From NCBI GenBank assembly GCA_029262195.1, contig JAJCZX010000033.1, positions 95,977 through 159,976 on the forward strand: 64,000 nt of DNA, written 5' to 3'. Positions 26,558-35,294 of the stretch are shown piece after piece. Positions within the stretch are counted from its first letter, which is position 1. Each line of letters opens with the position of its first letter. This stretch comes from Gemmatimonadota bacterium (lineage in GTDB: Bacteria; Gemmatimonadota; Gemmatimonadetes; Gemmatimonadales; GWC2-71-9). The notes under the pieces were generated by a model, which had not been told where the DNA came from, ran no database searches, and saw only the letters and a list, made by a program, of their open reading frames with translations. A program made the position numbers and the translations under genes.

Positions 26558-28785
26558 GGGCGATGCTAACTGTATCGCGCAGGGATTTACGAGCCCTGTT
26601 CGATCATCCCACGGGATATATCCTCCTGGTGGTCTTTCTTGCCATAAACAATTTTCTGTTCTTCAGAACCACGTATCTCATCGGCGTTGCCTCGATGCGC
26701 CCCATGATGGACTTATTGCCCTGGTTGTTTCTTTTCTTCGTCCCTGCGGTGACAATGCGTTCCCTCGCCGAGGAAAAAAAAGCCGGCACAATCGAAATCG
26801 TGTTGGCTCAGCCAATTTCAGAGCTTGAGTACCTGCTCGGTAAGTTTTTGGCTCAGGTAGCCTTCGTGTGGGCGGCGCTTTTGTTGACCCTTATCATCCC
26901 GGCCGGTTTATCGCTGGGAGCGGATCTCCAGATGGGGATCATTCTGGCTCAGTACTTCGGGGCTGCTCTGATGGGGGCCGGGTTCGTGGCGGTGGGCGTC
27001 TGGACATCCAGTCTCACGGAGAACCAGATAACCGCGTTCATTATCGGCGTCTCGATCATGTTCCTGTTGGTTCTTGTTGGATTGGACCCGTTGGTCGTAG
27101 GCCTTCCACCCTCACTCGGCGCTATCGCGGCGAGGCTCGGAGTTCTCTCACATTTTGCCAACATCGGGCGAGGGGTGATTGACCTCAGGGATATCATCTA
27201 CTTCGTGACGATGGGTGCGGCGTTCCTGTCACTCGCCTACCTCTCCCTGATGCGTCGCAAGCTGGCAGGCGGTGGTTCCACTCTGCAGAGGCTCAAACTC
27301 GGCACCGGGCTTACGATAGCGATACTGATCGTGGTAAATCTCTTCGGCGGCAGAATCGGTGGACGCCTGGATCTAACGCCCGGAAAGTTTTATACGCTCT
27401 CCGATGCGACTCGATCGTTGGTAGAGGGGCTGGATGACATTGCGACTTTGAGATTGTTTGCCACCCAGGATTTGCCCTCAGAAATCCAACTTTTAAAGAG
27501 AGACGTTGACGACCTGTTGCGCGACTATCGATCGGCCTCTAACGGGAAAATACGGGTTCTGGAGTTGGATCCCGACGAAAGCGAAGAGATTGCGCAGGAG
27601 GCGCAGGGCTACGGAGTTCCGCCGGTGCAGTTCAACGTAGTAGGAGAATCCGAACTCCAGGTCAAATCGGGCTATCTGGGCCTTGTAGTGCAGTACGCAG
27701 AAGGAACCGAGGTAATCCCGTTCATACGGCGTGCCGACGACCTGGAGTATCGTGTGTCGTCGTTCATTCGTGGTCTGACTAACACCGACATTCCAACTGT
27801 GGGTTTGTTCACTACGCCTGGCGACCCTCAGCAACCAACTACGTTCAACAACTTGCAGTCGATTCTGGGGGAAACGTACCAGGTGACTTCGGTCAACTTG
27901 CCGCTTGATTCGACATTCAGCCCGGACATGAAGGCTTTGATTTTTGCCGGAGATCCCGATTCGATCGGTGCTGCAGACCTTGTAGTGCTATCCGACTACC
28001 TCGCCAACGGCGGCAGTGCGTTCGTGGCCGCGCGCGGTATGAGCGTGAGTTTACAACAACAACAGCAACTCGCTTTCGCGGACAACGTCGCCCTCAACGC
28101 CCTGATCGAGCCATATGGGATATCGATCAATTCCGATCTCGTCTACGACCTTGCTTCCAACGAGAGGGTGTCGTTCAATAGCCGATTCGGGCGCGTGGCC
28201 ATGGCCTATCCGTTCTGGGTCCGGCCCATCAGCACAAAAGCTTCTGTACTTAACCAGGAACTCGAGGGACTCTTCACCCCATGGGTAAGTACGATCGATA
28301 CCTCGGGAGCTGTAGCGGGAACGGTAACTCCCCTGTTCCTGTCGAGCCCGGCCGGCGGAGTTGAAGCAGGGACATCTTTTCTGTCGCCCAATCGTGAGTT
28401 CCCCCGTGACAGCCTGGTTGCTCAACTGGTGGCGGTGCAGGTCAATCCGCTGGCAAGCGACAGTTCGGACGCCCGCGGACGGTTGATCGTAACCGGAAAC
28501 AGCGATTTTATTGCCGATAGTTACTCTGCTAACGCTCCTGAAAATATAGGTTTCGTTCTGAACGCTGTTGATTGGCTGGCTCAGGACGAAGGGCTGATTG
28601 CCATCCGAGCGGTAAACAGGAGGCCCCCACAACTTGCTTTCACCTCCGATACAAAGCGGGATCTGGTGAAGTATGCGAACCTCGGTGGCGTACCGATTCT
28701 CGTCGTAGCGGCGGCAATGTTGCGATTGGTACGTAGACGCCGTTTGATGAGCATGGAGTATAGTAGAGAAGGAGGAGCCTCATGA
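26554..28785 (+). CDS. Fused ABC permease and GldG-like protein
   Basis: A 743-residue fusion. The first 240 residues are an ABC-2/GldF-type permease with six hydrophobic segments. A further helix at about 250-267 leads into a GldG-like periplasmic part (DLTPGKFYTLSDATRSLVEGLDDIATLRLFA, then FIRGLTNTDIPTVGLFT), ending in a C-terminal transmembrane helix (VPILVVAAAMLRLV). In Flavobacterium GldF and GldG are separate and required for gliding; outside Bacteroidota the role is unknown, probably envelope export. It is coupled to the ATPase and the DUF4340 gene by 4-base overlaps. Confidence 0.88.
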   Translation: MRAMLTVSRRDLRALFDHPTGYILLVVFLAINNFLFFRTTYLIGVASMRPMMDLLPWLFLFFVPAVTMRSLAEEKKAGTIEIVLAQPISELEYLLGKFLAQVAFVWAALLLTLIIPAGLSLGADLQMGIILAQYFGAALMGAGFVAVGVWTSSLTENQITAFIIGVSIMFLLVLVGLDPLVVGLPPSLGAIAARLGVLSHFANIGRGVIDLRDIIYFVTMGAAFLSLAYLSLMRRKLAGGGSTLQRLKLGTGLTIAILIVVNLFGGRIGGRLDLTPGKFYTLSDATRSLVEGLDDIATLRLFATQDLPSEIQLLKRDVDDLLRDYRSASNGKIRVLELDPDESEEIAQEAQGYGVPPVQFNVVGESELQVKSGYLGLVVQYAEGTEVIPFIRRADDLEYRVSSFIRGLTNTDIPTVGLFTTPGDPQQPTTFNNLQSILGETYQVTSVNLPLDSTFSPDMKALIFAGDPDSIGAADLVVLSDYLANGGSAFVAARGMSVSLQQQQQLAFADNVALNALIEPYGISINSDLVYDLASNERVSFNSRFGRVAMAYPFWVRPISTKASVLNQELEGLFTPWVSTIDTSGAVAGTVTPLFLSSPAGGVEAGTSFLSPNREFPRDSLVAQLVAVQVNPLASDSSDARGRLIVTGNSDFIADSYSANAPENIGFVLNAVDWLAQDEGLIAIRAVNRRPPQLAFTSDTKRDLVKYANLGGVPILVVAAAMLRLVRRRRLMSMEYSREGGAS

Positions 28786-29696
28786 GCCCCGATCGTGTAA
28801 AGCAACTTGCTATCGTCCTGGTGGTTATGGTTGGACTCTGGGGAGTCGCTTCTGTTGTCCGCGGCGGGAACGACCAACGTAGCGGAGATGGGTTTGACTT
28901 GCCCCAGTTTTCTCGAGCTGATCTGATCGGGATCGACATAGTGGGGAGCGCCGAGGCGGTGTCCTTGCGACAGCGGGACGGGGCCTGGACGGTGAACGGC
29001 TTCGAGGCGACTCCGGGTCTCGTTGATGGGTTGCTGGAAAGTTTGTCTGACGACTCACTTACGGGCGAGCTAATCTCTATCTCTGCGTCCTCGCACGAAC
29101 GGCTGGGCGTTACCGTTGCAACCGGAAAGTCTGTGACGCTGGTCGGGCCTTCGGGTGACATTGGGACTTTCCTGGTGGGCAACAATGGGCCTGGTTTCGG
29201 GACTGTTTATGTCCGCTTTCCCGATTCTGACGATACCTACCTTCTGAGATCCGATCTTGGGAATCACACCTCCCGGACCATAGAAAATTGGCGCGAACAC
29301 GAAATACTTGCCCTGGATCCTGCCAGCATAGGCAGAATGGAAGTCAGGCGTAACCGGGAATCCTATACGCTCGTACGGGTCGACTCGGCGTGGGCGTTTT
29401 CGGATGGGGAGGCTGCGGATTCAGCGGCGGCGGGTCGCATGGCCAATCAATATCGTACCGTCCGGGCTACGGGTTTTGCATCTGACTCAGACGTGGTCAA
29501 CCTGGACCGCCCGGATATCGTGGTCGACCTCAAGGGCCCTACTGGTACCCTGTTGGCCCGACTGGAAATGGACTCCACCGAAGCTGGGGTTTGGTTGCGA
29601 AGTTCCACCGACTCGGTGGTTTTCAAGGTGGCTGATTGGTCCCTGGGCCAGCTCGTCCCACCCGACAGTCTGCTGCACCCAAGGAATCCGAGTTAG
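28782..29696 (+). CDS. DUF4340-domain protein
   Basis: A 304-residue protein with an N-terminal transmembrane anchor (about residues 8-26) and a periplasmic repeat structure: ADLIGIDIVGSAEAVSLRQRDGAWTV followed by later DPASIGRMEVRRNRESYTLVRVDSAWAF, the characteristic DUF4340 units. It regularly follows GldFG-like genes, and here overlaps the fused gene by 4 bases. Function unknown beyond membership in that ABC assembly. Confidence 0.85.
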   Translation: MSPDRVKQLAIVLVVMVGLWGVASVVRGGNDQRSGDGFDLPQFSRADLIGIDIVGSAEAVSLRQRDGAWTVNGFEATPGLVDGLLESLSDDSLTGELISISASSHERLGVTVATGKSVTLVGPSGDIGTFLVGNNGPGFGTVYVRFPDSDDTYLLRSDLGNHTSRTIENWREHEILALDPASIGRMEVRRNRESYTLVRVDSAWAFSDGEAADSAAAGRMANQYRTVRATGFASDSDVVNLDRPDIVVDLKGPTGTLLARLEMDSTEAGVWLRSSTDSVVFKVADWSLGQLVPPDSLLHPRNPS

Positions 29697-29742
29697 GAAA
29701 CATTACCTCGGTTTGTTTCGTATTGAGACGTAAGGAGGAGCA

Positions 29743-30027
29743 ATGTTCGAATTCATTGGTGGTATGATCGGCCTGGGGATAACTGGAGCAGCAGCGTTTG
29801 GAGGATATGTTCAAACGCGGAGATTCGTTCGCGAAAAACTCCGCTTTGTGGACGGCGCCCATAAACCTGCCGCGAAGTGGGTCGCGGGCGCAGCCGCAAC
29901 TGTGGTGGCGGTGCCGGTGGTCTGGGCTCTGCCCATCGTCGGAGCCGGTACTGCAATAGCGTTTGGTGCCAGCGTGTGTGTGGGTGTGGCCCACGGTTCG
30001 AAAGACACGAAACGGCTGACTCCTTAG
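29743..30027 (+). CDS. Small membrane protein (94 aa)
   Basis: A 94-residue protein with a hydrophobic N-terminus (about 4-22), a basic loop and a long Ala/Val-rich hydrophobic region (about 47-84). AAGGAGGAG precedes the ATG, supporting the start. No family recognised. It lies 46 bases after the DUF4340 gene and could be the tail of that operon. Confidence 0.6.
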   Translation: MFEFIGGMIGLGITGAAAFGGYVQTRRFVREKLRFVDGAHKPAAKWVAGAAATVVAVPVVWALPIVGAGTAIAFGASVCVGVAHGSKDTKRLTP

Positions 30028-30103
30028 GGGGGACGGTGGTACGGAAGCACTGTGGCACGGGCGCTCCCCCCCTCCCCCCTTCTCGGTCCCGATAGGGGTT
30101 CCA

Positions 30104-30150
30104 TTTCGAAACATTCAATAGTTAACGAGAGTTTCGGCCTGTTCGAAACT
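30104..30150. promoter_or_regulatory. Upstream activator-site candidate for the sigma-54 promoter
   Basis: AGTTTCG (30130-30136) and CGAAACT (30144-30150) form a perfect 7-base inverted repeat with a 7-base spacer, centred about 115 bases upstream of the -24 element. A further TTTCGAAAC, itself containing the same half-site, is at 30104-30112. The distance suits an NtrC-type enhancer; such an activator is encoded at 32593. Confidence 0.55.
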
Positions 30151-30252
30151 GGGAATGGACCTTCCCATGTTTGGGTAGGAATCCTGACGACTCCCACGTA
30201 GAGGTAGCTCTAAGTTGTTGCCAGTAAAGAGGATAACGGACTGCAGGTTTTG

Positions 30253-30268
30253 TGGCATACTCGTTGCA
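30253..30268 (+). promoter_or_regulatory. Sigma-54 (RpoN) promoter
   Basis: TGGCAT (30253-30258), 5 bases, then TTGCA (30264-30268): the invariant GG and GC are exactly 10 bases apart, as required for -24/-12 promoters. Transcription would start near 30279, reading into the MacA-like gene. The only deviation from TGGCAC-N5-TTGCA is T for C. Confidence 0.7.
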
Positions 30269-30413
30269 AAACGCTAGATACGACCGGAAGTCGCGGTTTC
30301 GGTCGTGAAAAATTCGAATCAGTGAAACACCTGATGCAGTTCAATCGTCGTTATTGCTGTCAGATCTAAACCGGAAGCAGTCCGGAGCCGTCTGACCCAC
30401 TGGAGTTGGCTGG

Positions 30414-31658
30414 ATGGATATTCCACGCAAGAAGAAAACTAGCCCTAAGAAATACATCCTCAGCGCCGTCGCGGTGGGCGCTGTAGTAATGACTACTGTC
30501 GGCCTTTCGCGGCTTAAACCTGCCGCCCCGTCAGTGGATCGAGCAATCATCTATTCCATGCCAGTGGAACGCGGTACGCTGGTTCGGAAGGTCAGGGGCC
30601 CCGGTACGTTGGTCCCTGAAAATATTTTCATCGTCTCAGCTGTTACGTCAGGCCGTGTGGATCGCAAACACGTCGAGCCTGGCACCGTTGTGGATGAGAC
30701 TACGGAACTCGTTACGCTATCCAATCCTGACGTGATGCTTCAATTGCTGACCGCGGAGCAGCAGCATGCCGCGTCTCTCTCGACTCTTGCTCAAATGGAA
30801 ACGGATCTTGAGGCTCAACGCCTTCAATTTGTTTCCGTCGTGGCGTCATCTCGTACACAAAAAGCGGCGGCCCAGCGAGTACTCGAGTTACAGCAACGCC
30901 TTATAAGAGAAGACCTTGCCACGCAGGCAGAGTTGGATGCCGCTCAGGAGGCCTTCGATGAAGCCACAACTCGTCTGGAGACGGACGAGGCGCGCCTGGA
31001 GAACCTGACTGAGTCCATTCCGGGGAGACTCGCTCGTCAGGGGCAAGAAGTTGCGAGGCTTGAAGACATCGTGGCGGTCAGGCGGCAAAGGCAGGAGTCC
31101 ATGAGGGTCTTTGCCCCGCGGGAGGGTGTGCTTCAGAGTCTGGCTCTTGAAGAAGGTCAGTGGATTCTGGAGGGTTCTCAGCTTGCTCGAGTCGTGCAGC
31201 CGGGCCGTTTGAAAGCAGTTCTCCGGATTCCCGAGGTCCAGGCCCGCGACGTTGTTTTGGGTCAGGTGGCCGTGATTGATACCAGAAGCGACACCATAGT
31301 CGGTCGGGTGGTAAGGATTGACCCTGCCGCTACCAATGGGTCTGTCGGAATCGATGTTTCTCTTCCCGACGATCTGCCGCGGAGTGCCCGCCCCGACCTT
31401 ACAGTTGAAGGGATCGTGGAGATCGAACGTTTGGACGACGTGCTTTACACCGGGCGTCCTGCGTTTGGCCAGGCCAACAGCAACGTCGGCCTCTTTAAAA
31501 TTGTGCCCAACGCCAACGAAGCCGTCCGGGTGACGGTTCGCCTCGGGGTTAGCTCGGTTCAGGAAATTCAGGTTATCGACGGTTTAGCGGTCGGAGATAC
31601 CGTGATTCTGTCGGATATGGCCCAGTGGGACAACGTGGACCGGGTCAGGCTGAGATAG
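30414..31658 (+). CDS. HlyD/MacA-family periplasmic adaptor
   Basis: A 414-residue membrane-fusion protein with one N-terminal helix (about 14-31), a first lipoyl/barrel part (VRGPGTLVPENIFIVSAVTSGRV), a long coiled-coil hairpin (about 108-220) and the returning lipoyl half (VFAPREGVLQSLALEEGQWILEGSQLARV), ending in a beta-barrel and membrane-proximal domain. These proteins bridge an inner-membrane ABC or RND pump with an outer-membrane channel. It is followed after 100 bases by a MacB-type ATPase but no permease is seen nearby. Probably sigma-54 controlled. Confidence 0.88.
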   Translation: MDIPRKKKTSPKKYILSAVAVGAVVMTTVGLSRLKPAAPSVDRAIIYSMPVERGTLVRKVRGPGTLVPENIFIVSAVTSGRVDRKHVEPGTVVDETTELVTLSNPDVMLQLLTAEQQHAASLSTLAQMETDLEAQRLQFVSVVASSRTQKAAAQRVLELQQRLIREDLATQAELDAAQEAFDEATTRLETDEARLENLTESIPGRLARQGQEVARLEDIVAVRRQRQESMRVFAPREGVLQSLALEEGQWILEGSQLARVVQPGRLKAVLRIPEVQARDVVLGQVAVIDTRSDTIVGRVVRIDPAATNGSVGIDVSLPDDLPRSARPDLTVEGIVEIERLDDVLYTGRPAFGQANSNVGLFKIVPNANEAVRVTVRLGVSSVQEIQVIDGLAVGDTVILSDMAQWDNVDRVRLR

Positions 31659-31758
31659 AAAACGCTTGCAGTATCAGTTTGAAACATCAAGTTAGTAGGA
31701 TGGTATACCAGGAGGGCTCTTCGTTGATGGAGGGGCTACAACAACCTAAGGAGCAGAG

Positions 31759-32457
31759 ATGGAGAACAGCGAAACGTTAATCAAACTTGAGGGCATCAAG
31801 AAGGTTTTCTACACTGAAGACGTAGAAACCCACGCTCTTGAGTCCATTCACCTGGACATCAAGAAAGGTGAGTATGTCTCGTTGCTTGGCCCCTCGGGCT
31901 GCGGAAAAACGACCCTTCTTTCGATTCTGGGTCTACTCGACACACCGAGTGACGGCATCTACTCGCTTGATGGGAACAACGTCGAAGATCTGAGCCTCTC
32001 GGATCGGGCTCACGTTCGGAACCGTCATATCGGATTTATCTTCCAGGCGTTCAACCTGATCGGTGACCTCACCGTTTACGAAAACGTCGAGTTGCCGCTT
32101 ACGTATCGTGGCATGCCCGGTGACGAGCGCAAGAAACGCGTCCATGAAGCGCTTGAAAAAGTCGGCATGGCTCACCGTATGAAGCACTACCCATCGCAGT
32201 TGTCCGGTGGTCAGCAGCAGCGTGTTGCTGTGGCTCGTGCGGTTGCGGGTGATCCTTTGATCCTCCTCGCTGATGAGCCTACCGGTAACCTCGATTCCAC
32301 CAATGGTGAGGCGGTCATGGATTTGTTACGTGACCTCCATTCCGATGGTGCGACGATTTGCATGGTTACCCACGATCCCCGTTACAACACGTACGCCGAG
32401 CGTTCGGTGCACCTGTTTGACGGGCGTGTGGTTGAGGAAAGTGCTGCTGTAGCCTAA
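31759..32457 (+). CDS. ABC transporter ATP-binding protein, MacB/LolD type
   Basis: A 232-residue ATPase with Walker A GPSGCGKTTLLSILG, signature LSGGQQQRVAVARAVAG and Walker B LILLADEPTGNLDS. The ADEPTGNLD segment identifies the MacB/LolD/FtsE group. The start MENSETLIKLEG follows AAGGAGCAG. The gene ends at a strong terminator (32480-32517), so it is probably the last gene transcribed from the sigma-54 promoter. The FtsX/MacB-type permease it needs is not encoded in the cluster. Confidence 0.92.
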   Translation: MENSETLIKLEGIKKVFYTEDVETHALESIHLDIKKGEYVSLLGPSGCGKTTLLSILGLLDTPSDGIYSLDGNNVEDLSLSDRAHVRNRHIGFIFQAFNLIGDLTVYENVELPLTYRGMPGDERKKRVHEALEKVGMAHRMKHYPSQLSGGQQQRVAVARAVAGDPLILLADEPTGNLDSTNGEAVMDLLRDLHSDGATICMVTHDPRYNTYAERSVHLFDGRVVEESAAVA

Positions 32458-32479
32458 GCGACGTTCCAATTGCAACGCT

Positions 32480-32517
32480 AAAAGGGCTCGATCTTTTGAT
32501 CGGGCCCTTTTTGTTTT
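32480..32517 (+). terminator. Intrinsic terminator after the MacB-type ATPase
   Basis: AAAAGGGCTCGATC and GATCGGGCCCTTTT form a 14-pair stem (one G-T pair) around TTTT, followed by T-rich TTGTTTT. It separates the adaptor/ATPase transcript from the response regulator and kinase genes. Confidence 0.85.
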
Positions 32518-32592
32518 CCGCTTGCACATCGGGTAACGTTCGGGGCGAGATGGCTTTAGTTTCCGATACAACTCAACCCAGTCTTTTGAAAC

Positions 32593-33948
32593 ATGGCTTC
32601 ACATCAAATTCTTCTGGCCGATGATCAGCAGGACATTCTCGACGCACTTGAAATCCTTCTTAGCGGGGAAGGGTGGAAGACGACGGCTGTGACCTCTCCC
32701 CACGCAGTGATTGAAAAACTGGATTCGGGGGATTATGACATCCTATTGATGGACATGAACTACGCTCGGGATACCACCGGCGGGGTCGAGGGCCTCGATC
32801 TTCTGAGTCGCGTGCAGGCTGTTGATCCGACGCTCCCTGTTATCGTTATGACTGCCTGGGGCAGCGTGGAGGGCGCCGTCGGGGCCATGCAGCGCGGGGC
32901 CAAAGATTACATAACCAAGCCCTGGGAAAACGAACGCTTAGTCCACCTGCTGCGCACTCACATTGAACTCGGCCAGGCCGTCCAAAAAACGCAACGCCTC
33001 GAGTCAGAGAACCAACGACTAAAAAAAACAGGGTTACCCACGTTGATTGCCTCGGCGCCTTCGATGAAGCCGGTGTTGCAGTTGATGGAAAGGGTGGCCC
33101 CATCGGATGCCAACGTGCTAATCACGGGCGAGCACGGTACAGGTAAAGAGGTTGTCGCTAACTGGATGCATGCTGCGTCTGACCGGTCAGCGAACTCTTT
33201 GGTAACGGTCAACGCGGGCGGACTCTCTGAAGGCGTTTTCGAGAGCGAGATCTTCGGTCACGTCAAAGGCGCGTTTACGGATGCCAAAACCGACCGTGTG
33301 GGTTGTTTTGAGTTGGCGGACAAGGGGACGTTATTCCTTGACGAAATAGGGAACGTACCGATGGCCCAACAGGCCAAACTGCTCCGGGTGCTTGAATCTG
33401 GTGAACTGCAGCGTGTCGGATCGTCCAAGATTCGCAAGGTGAACGTGCGAGTGCTTTCGGCGACCAACACCGACATTGTGGCGGCTGTCGAAGAAGGTCT
33501 TTTCCGCGAGGATCTCCTTTATCGATTGAATACGGTCGAAATCAATTTGCCGCCGCTGCGGGACCGCCGAGAAGATATCCCACTGCTCGCAAAGTTCTTC
33601 CTCGAGCAGTTGCAAGGCCGATACGGTAATGCCGTAACGGAGTTTTCCGAACCTGCCATGCAGGCTCTCGTGCAACACAACTGGCCCGGCAACGTGCGGG
33701 AGCTGGCTCACGTGATCGAACGAGCCGTCCTCATGTCGCAGGGTGAAGCGGTGATGGTGCACGACCTCGGTTTGCGCTCCAAATCCGATGGTTCCGGAGC
33801 TATTGATGGACTGACGCTTGATGATGCCGAGCGGATGCTTATCGAAAAAGCTCTGCAAAAATTTGACGGTAATGTTAGCAAAGCCGCCGAGTCGCTCGGC
33901 TTGAGTCGCAGCGCGCTCTACCGCAGGATGCAGCGCTTCGACCTGTGA
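32593..33948 (+). CDS. Sigma-54-dependent response regulator (NtrC family)
   Basis: A 451-residue activator. Residues 1-125 are a receiver domain with phospho-acceptor Asp54. The AAA+ domain has Walker A GEHGTGKE (179-186), the sigma-54 contact loop read as GAFTDA (226-231, usual GAFTGA) and Walker B TLFLDEIGN (Asp250, Glu251). The C-terminus is a Fis-type HTH (NVSKAAESLGLSRSALYRRM). It is coupled to the histidine kinase by a GTGA overlap and is the natural candidate to activate the sigma-54 promoter at 30253. No good ribosome site precedes the ATG. Confidence 0.93.
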   Translation: MASHQILLADDQQDILDALEILLSGEGWKTTAVTSPHAVIEKLDSGDYDILLMDMNYARDTTGGVEGLDLLSRVQAVDPTLPVIVMTAWGSVEGAVGAMQRGAKDYITKPWENERLVHLLRTHIELGQAVQKTQRLESENQRLKKTGLPTLIASAPSMKPVLQLMERVAPSDANVLITGEHGTGKEVVANWMHAASDRSANSLVTVNAGGLSEGVFESEIFGHVKGAFTDAKTDRVGCFELADKGTLFLDEIGNVPMAQQAKLLRVLESGELQRVGSSKIRKVNVRVLSATNTDIVAAVEEGLFREDLLYRLNTVEINLPPLRDRREDIPLLAKFFLEQLQGRYGNAVTEFSEPAMQALVQHNWPGNVRELAHVIERAVLMSQGEAVMVHDLGLRSKSDGSGAIDGLTLDDAERMLIEKALQKFDGNVSKAAESLGLSRSALYRRMQRFDL

Positions 33949-35273
33949 GGCCGGTATTCGCCCGTTCTCGATTTGAAACGAAAATCCTTCTCCTCGCCAT
34001 AGGGGTCGGCGCACCGGGAGGTTTTTTGGGCTTATGGTTCCTTTGGGCGGGCGATTACTCTACCCGCGTTGTTTGGAGCCTTTCTGCTCTTGTTGTGGGA
34101 AGTTGGATGTGGCTCGCCTGGACTCTTCGTGATACCGTGATCCGTCCGGTGCAAACCCTTTCCAACATGCTTTCAGCTCTGGCCGAGGGTGACTACACGA
34201 TTCGCGCGCGTTCGGTTGGGGAGGACGACGTCTTTGGGCTGGCAGTTGCTGAGCTTAACTCGTTGAGTGAAGTACTGCGGACTCAGCGCTACTCCAAAGT
34301 GGAAGCCGAAGCGTTGCTGCGCAGCGTGATGGATGAAATCGACGTCGCGATTTTTGCCTTCGACGATGGTGGTTTACTGCAACTGGTAAACAGGGCTGGC
34401 GGGAAATTTTTGCTCCGTAACGTGGAGGACATACTCGGCAAGACTGCTGCCCAGCTGGAATTGGAGGAATGTCTGGTAGGCAACACTCCGCGAATCGTCG
34501 ATATGTCATCGAACACCAACCCCGGTGAATGGGAATTGCGTCGCAGCGTTTTTCGTTTGGACGGATTGCCTCACTCGCTTGTCGTGCTGTCCGATTTGAG
34601 CCGGATTCTCCGAGGCCAGGAACGCGAAACCTGGAAAAGGATCATCCGGGTGTTGAGTCACGAGATCAACAATTCTCTCGCTCCGATCAAATCAATCGCA
34701 GAAACGCTGCAGGGCAGAGTGTCCTCAGGACAATTGGCTGAAGAGACTCTGGTTTCCCTGGAAAAGGGACTCAGCGTTATTCAGGGTCGCGCCGACTCAT
34801 TGAACGTTTTCATGGCCTCATACGCCAAGCTCGCCAAGTTGCCTGCACCGACGTTCTCCACTGTTTCTATTTCCGAGCTGGTCGGCGAAGTCGTAGGATT
34901 GGAAACTCGTCTCAACGTGAAAAACCTCGGGGGACCAGATCTGACGATAAGGGCCGATGGTGCTCAACTGGGCCAACTACTCGTCAACTGCGTCAAGAAT
35001 GCCGTTGAGGCCGCCAGCGAAACCGAGGGTGAAGTTGAGATTGGTTGGGGCGAGGAGAACGGAGACATCGAATTATGGGTTCGTGACACCGGGCCCGGCT
35101 TCAGCGACACGAAGAATCTTTTCGTCCCTTTTTACTCGACAAAACCCAAGGGCAGCGGTATCGGATTGGTTCTGTGTCGCCAGATAGCCGAGGGACACGA
35201 CGGCTCCCTGGACCTGGAAAACCGGAGCGACGGACCAGGATGTATCGTGAGACTCAGGCTGCCGAAAGACTGA
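33945..35273 (+). CDS. Membrane histidine kinase, NtrY-like
   Basis: A 442-residue sensor kinase with two membrane helices (about 12-34 and 41-60), a HAMP linker (RPVQTLSNMLSALAEGDYTIRA), a PAS-like domain (about 120-200), the H-box VLSHEINNSLAPIKS (His239) and an ATPase domain with N box NCVKNAVEAA, G1 DTGPGF and G2 GSGIGLVLC. The periplasmic loop is very short, so it probably senses within the membrane or cytosol. The GTG start overlaps the regulator stop (GTGA), so the two form a cotranslated pair. Confidence 0.92.
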   Translation: MRPVFARSRFETKILLLAIGVGAPGGFLGLWFLWAGDYSTRVVWSLSALVVGSWMWLAWTLRDTVIRPVQTLSNMLSALAEGDYTIRARSVGEDDVFGLAVAELNSLSEVLRTQRYSKVEAEALLRSVMDEIDVAIFAFDDGGLLQLVNRAGGKFLLRNVEDILGKTAAQLELEECLVGNTPRIVDMSSNTNPGEWELRRSVFRLDGLPHSLVVLSDLSRILRGQERETWKRIIRVLSHEINNSLAPIKSIAETLQGRVSSGQLAEETLVSLEKGLSVIQGRADSLNVFMASYAKLAKLPAPTFSTVSISELVGEVVGLETRLNVKNLGGPDLTIRADGAQLGQLLVNCVKNAVEAASETEGEVEIGWGEENGDIELWVRDTGPGFSDTKNLFVPFYSTKPKGSGIGLVLCRQIAEGHDGSLDLENRSDGPGCIVRLRLPKD

Positions 35274-35294
35274 CGGTACTGACCGTACTGAATC

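Larger units (their letters stand above)
30028..30413. other. Gene-free regulatory stretch before the MacA-like gene
   Basis: About 390 bases without a convincing gene. It starts with a G6 run and a later C7/C6 run (30030-30080), possibly a long-loop hairpin ending the previous operon. Then come CGAAAC half-sites and a palindrome (30104-30150), a sigma-54 promoter (30253-30268) and a 5' leader of about 135 bases before the ATG at 30414. Confidence 0.6.
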
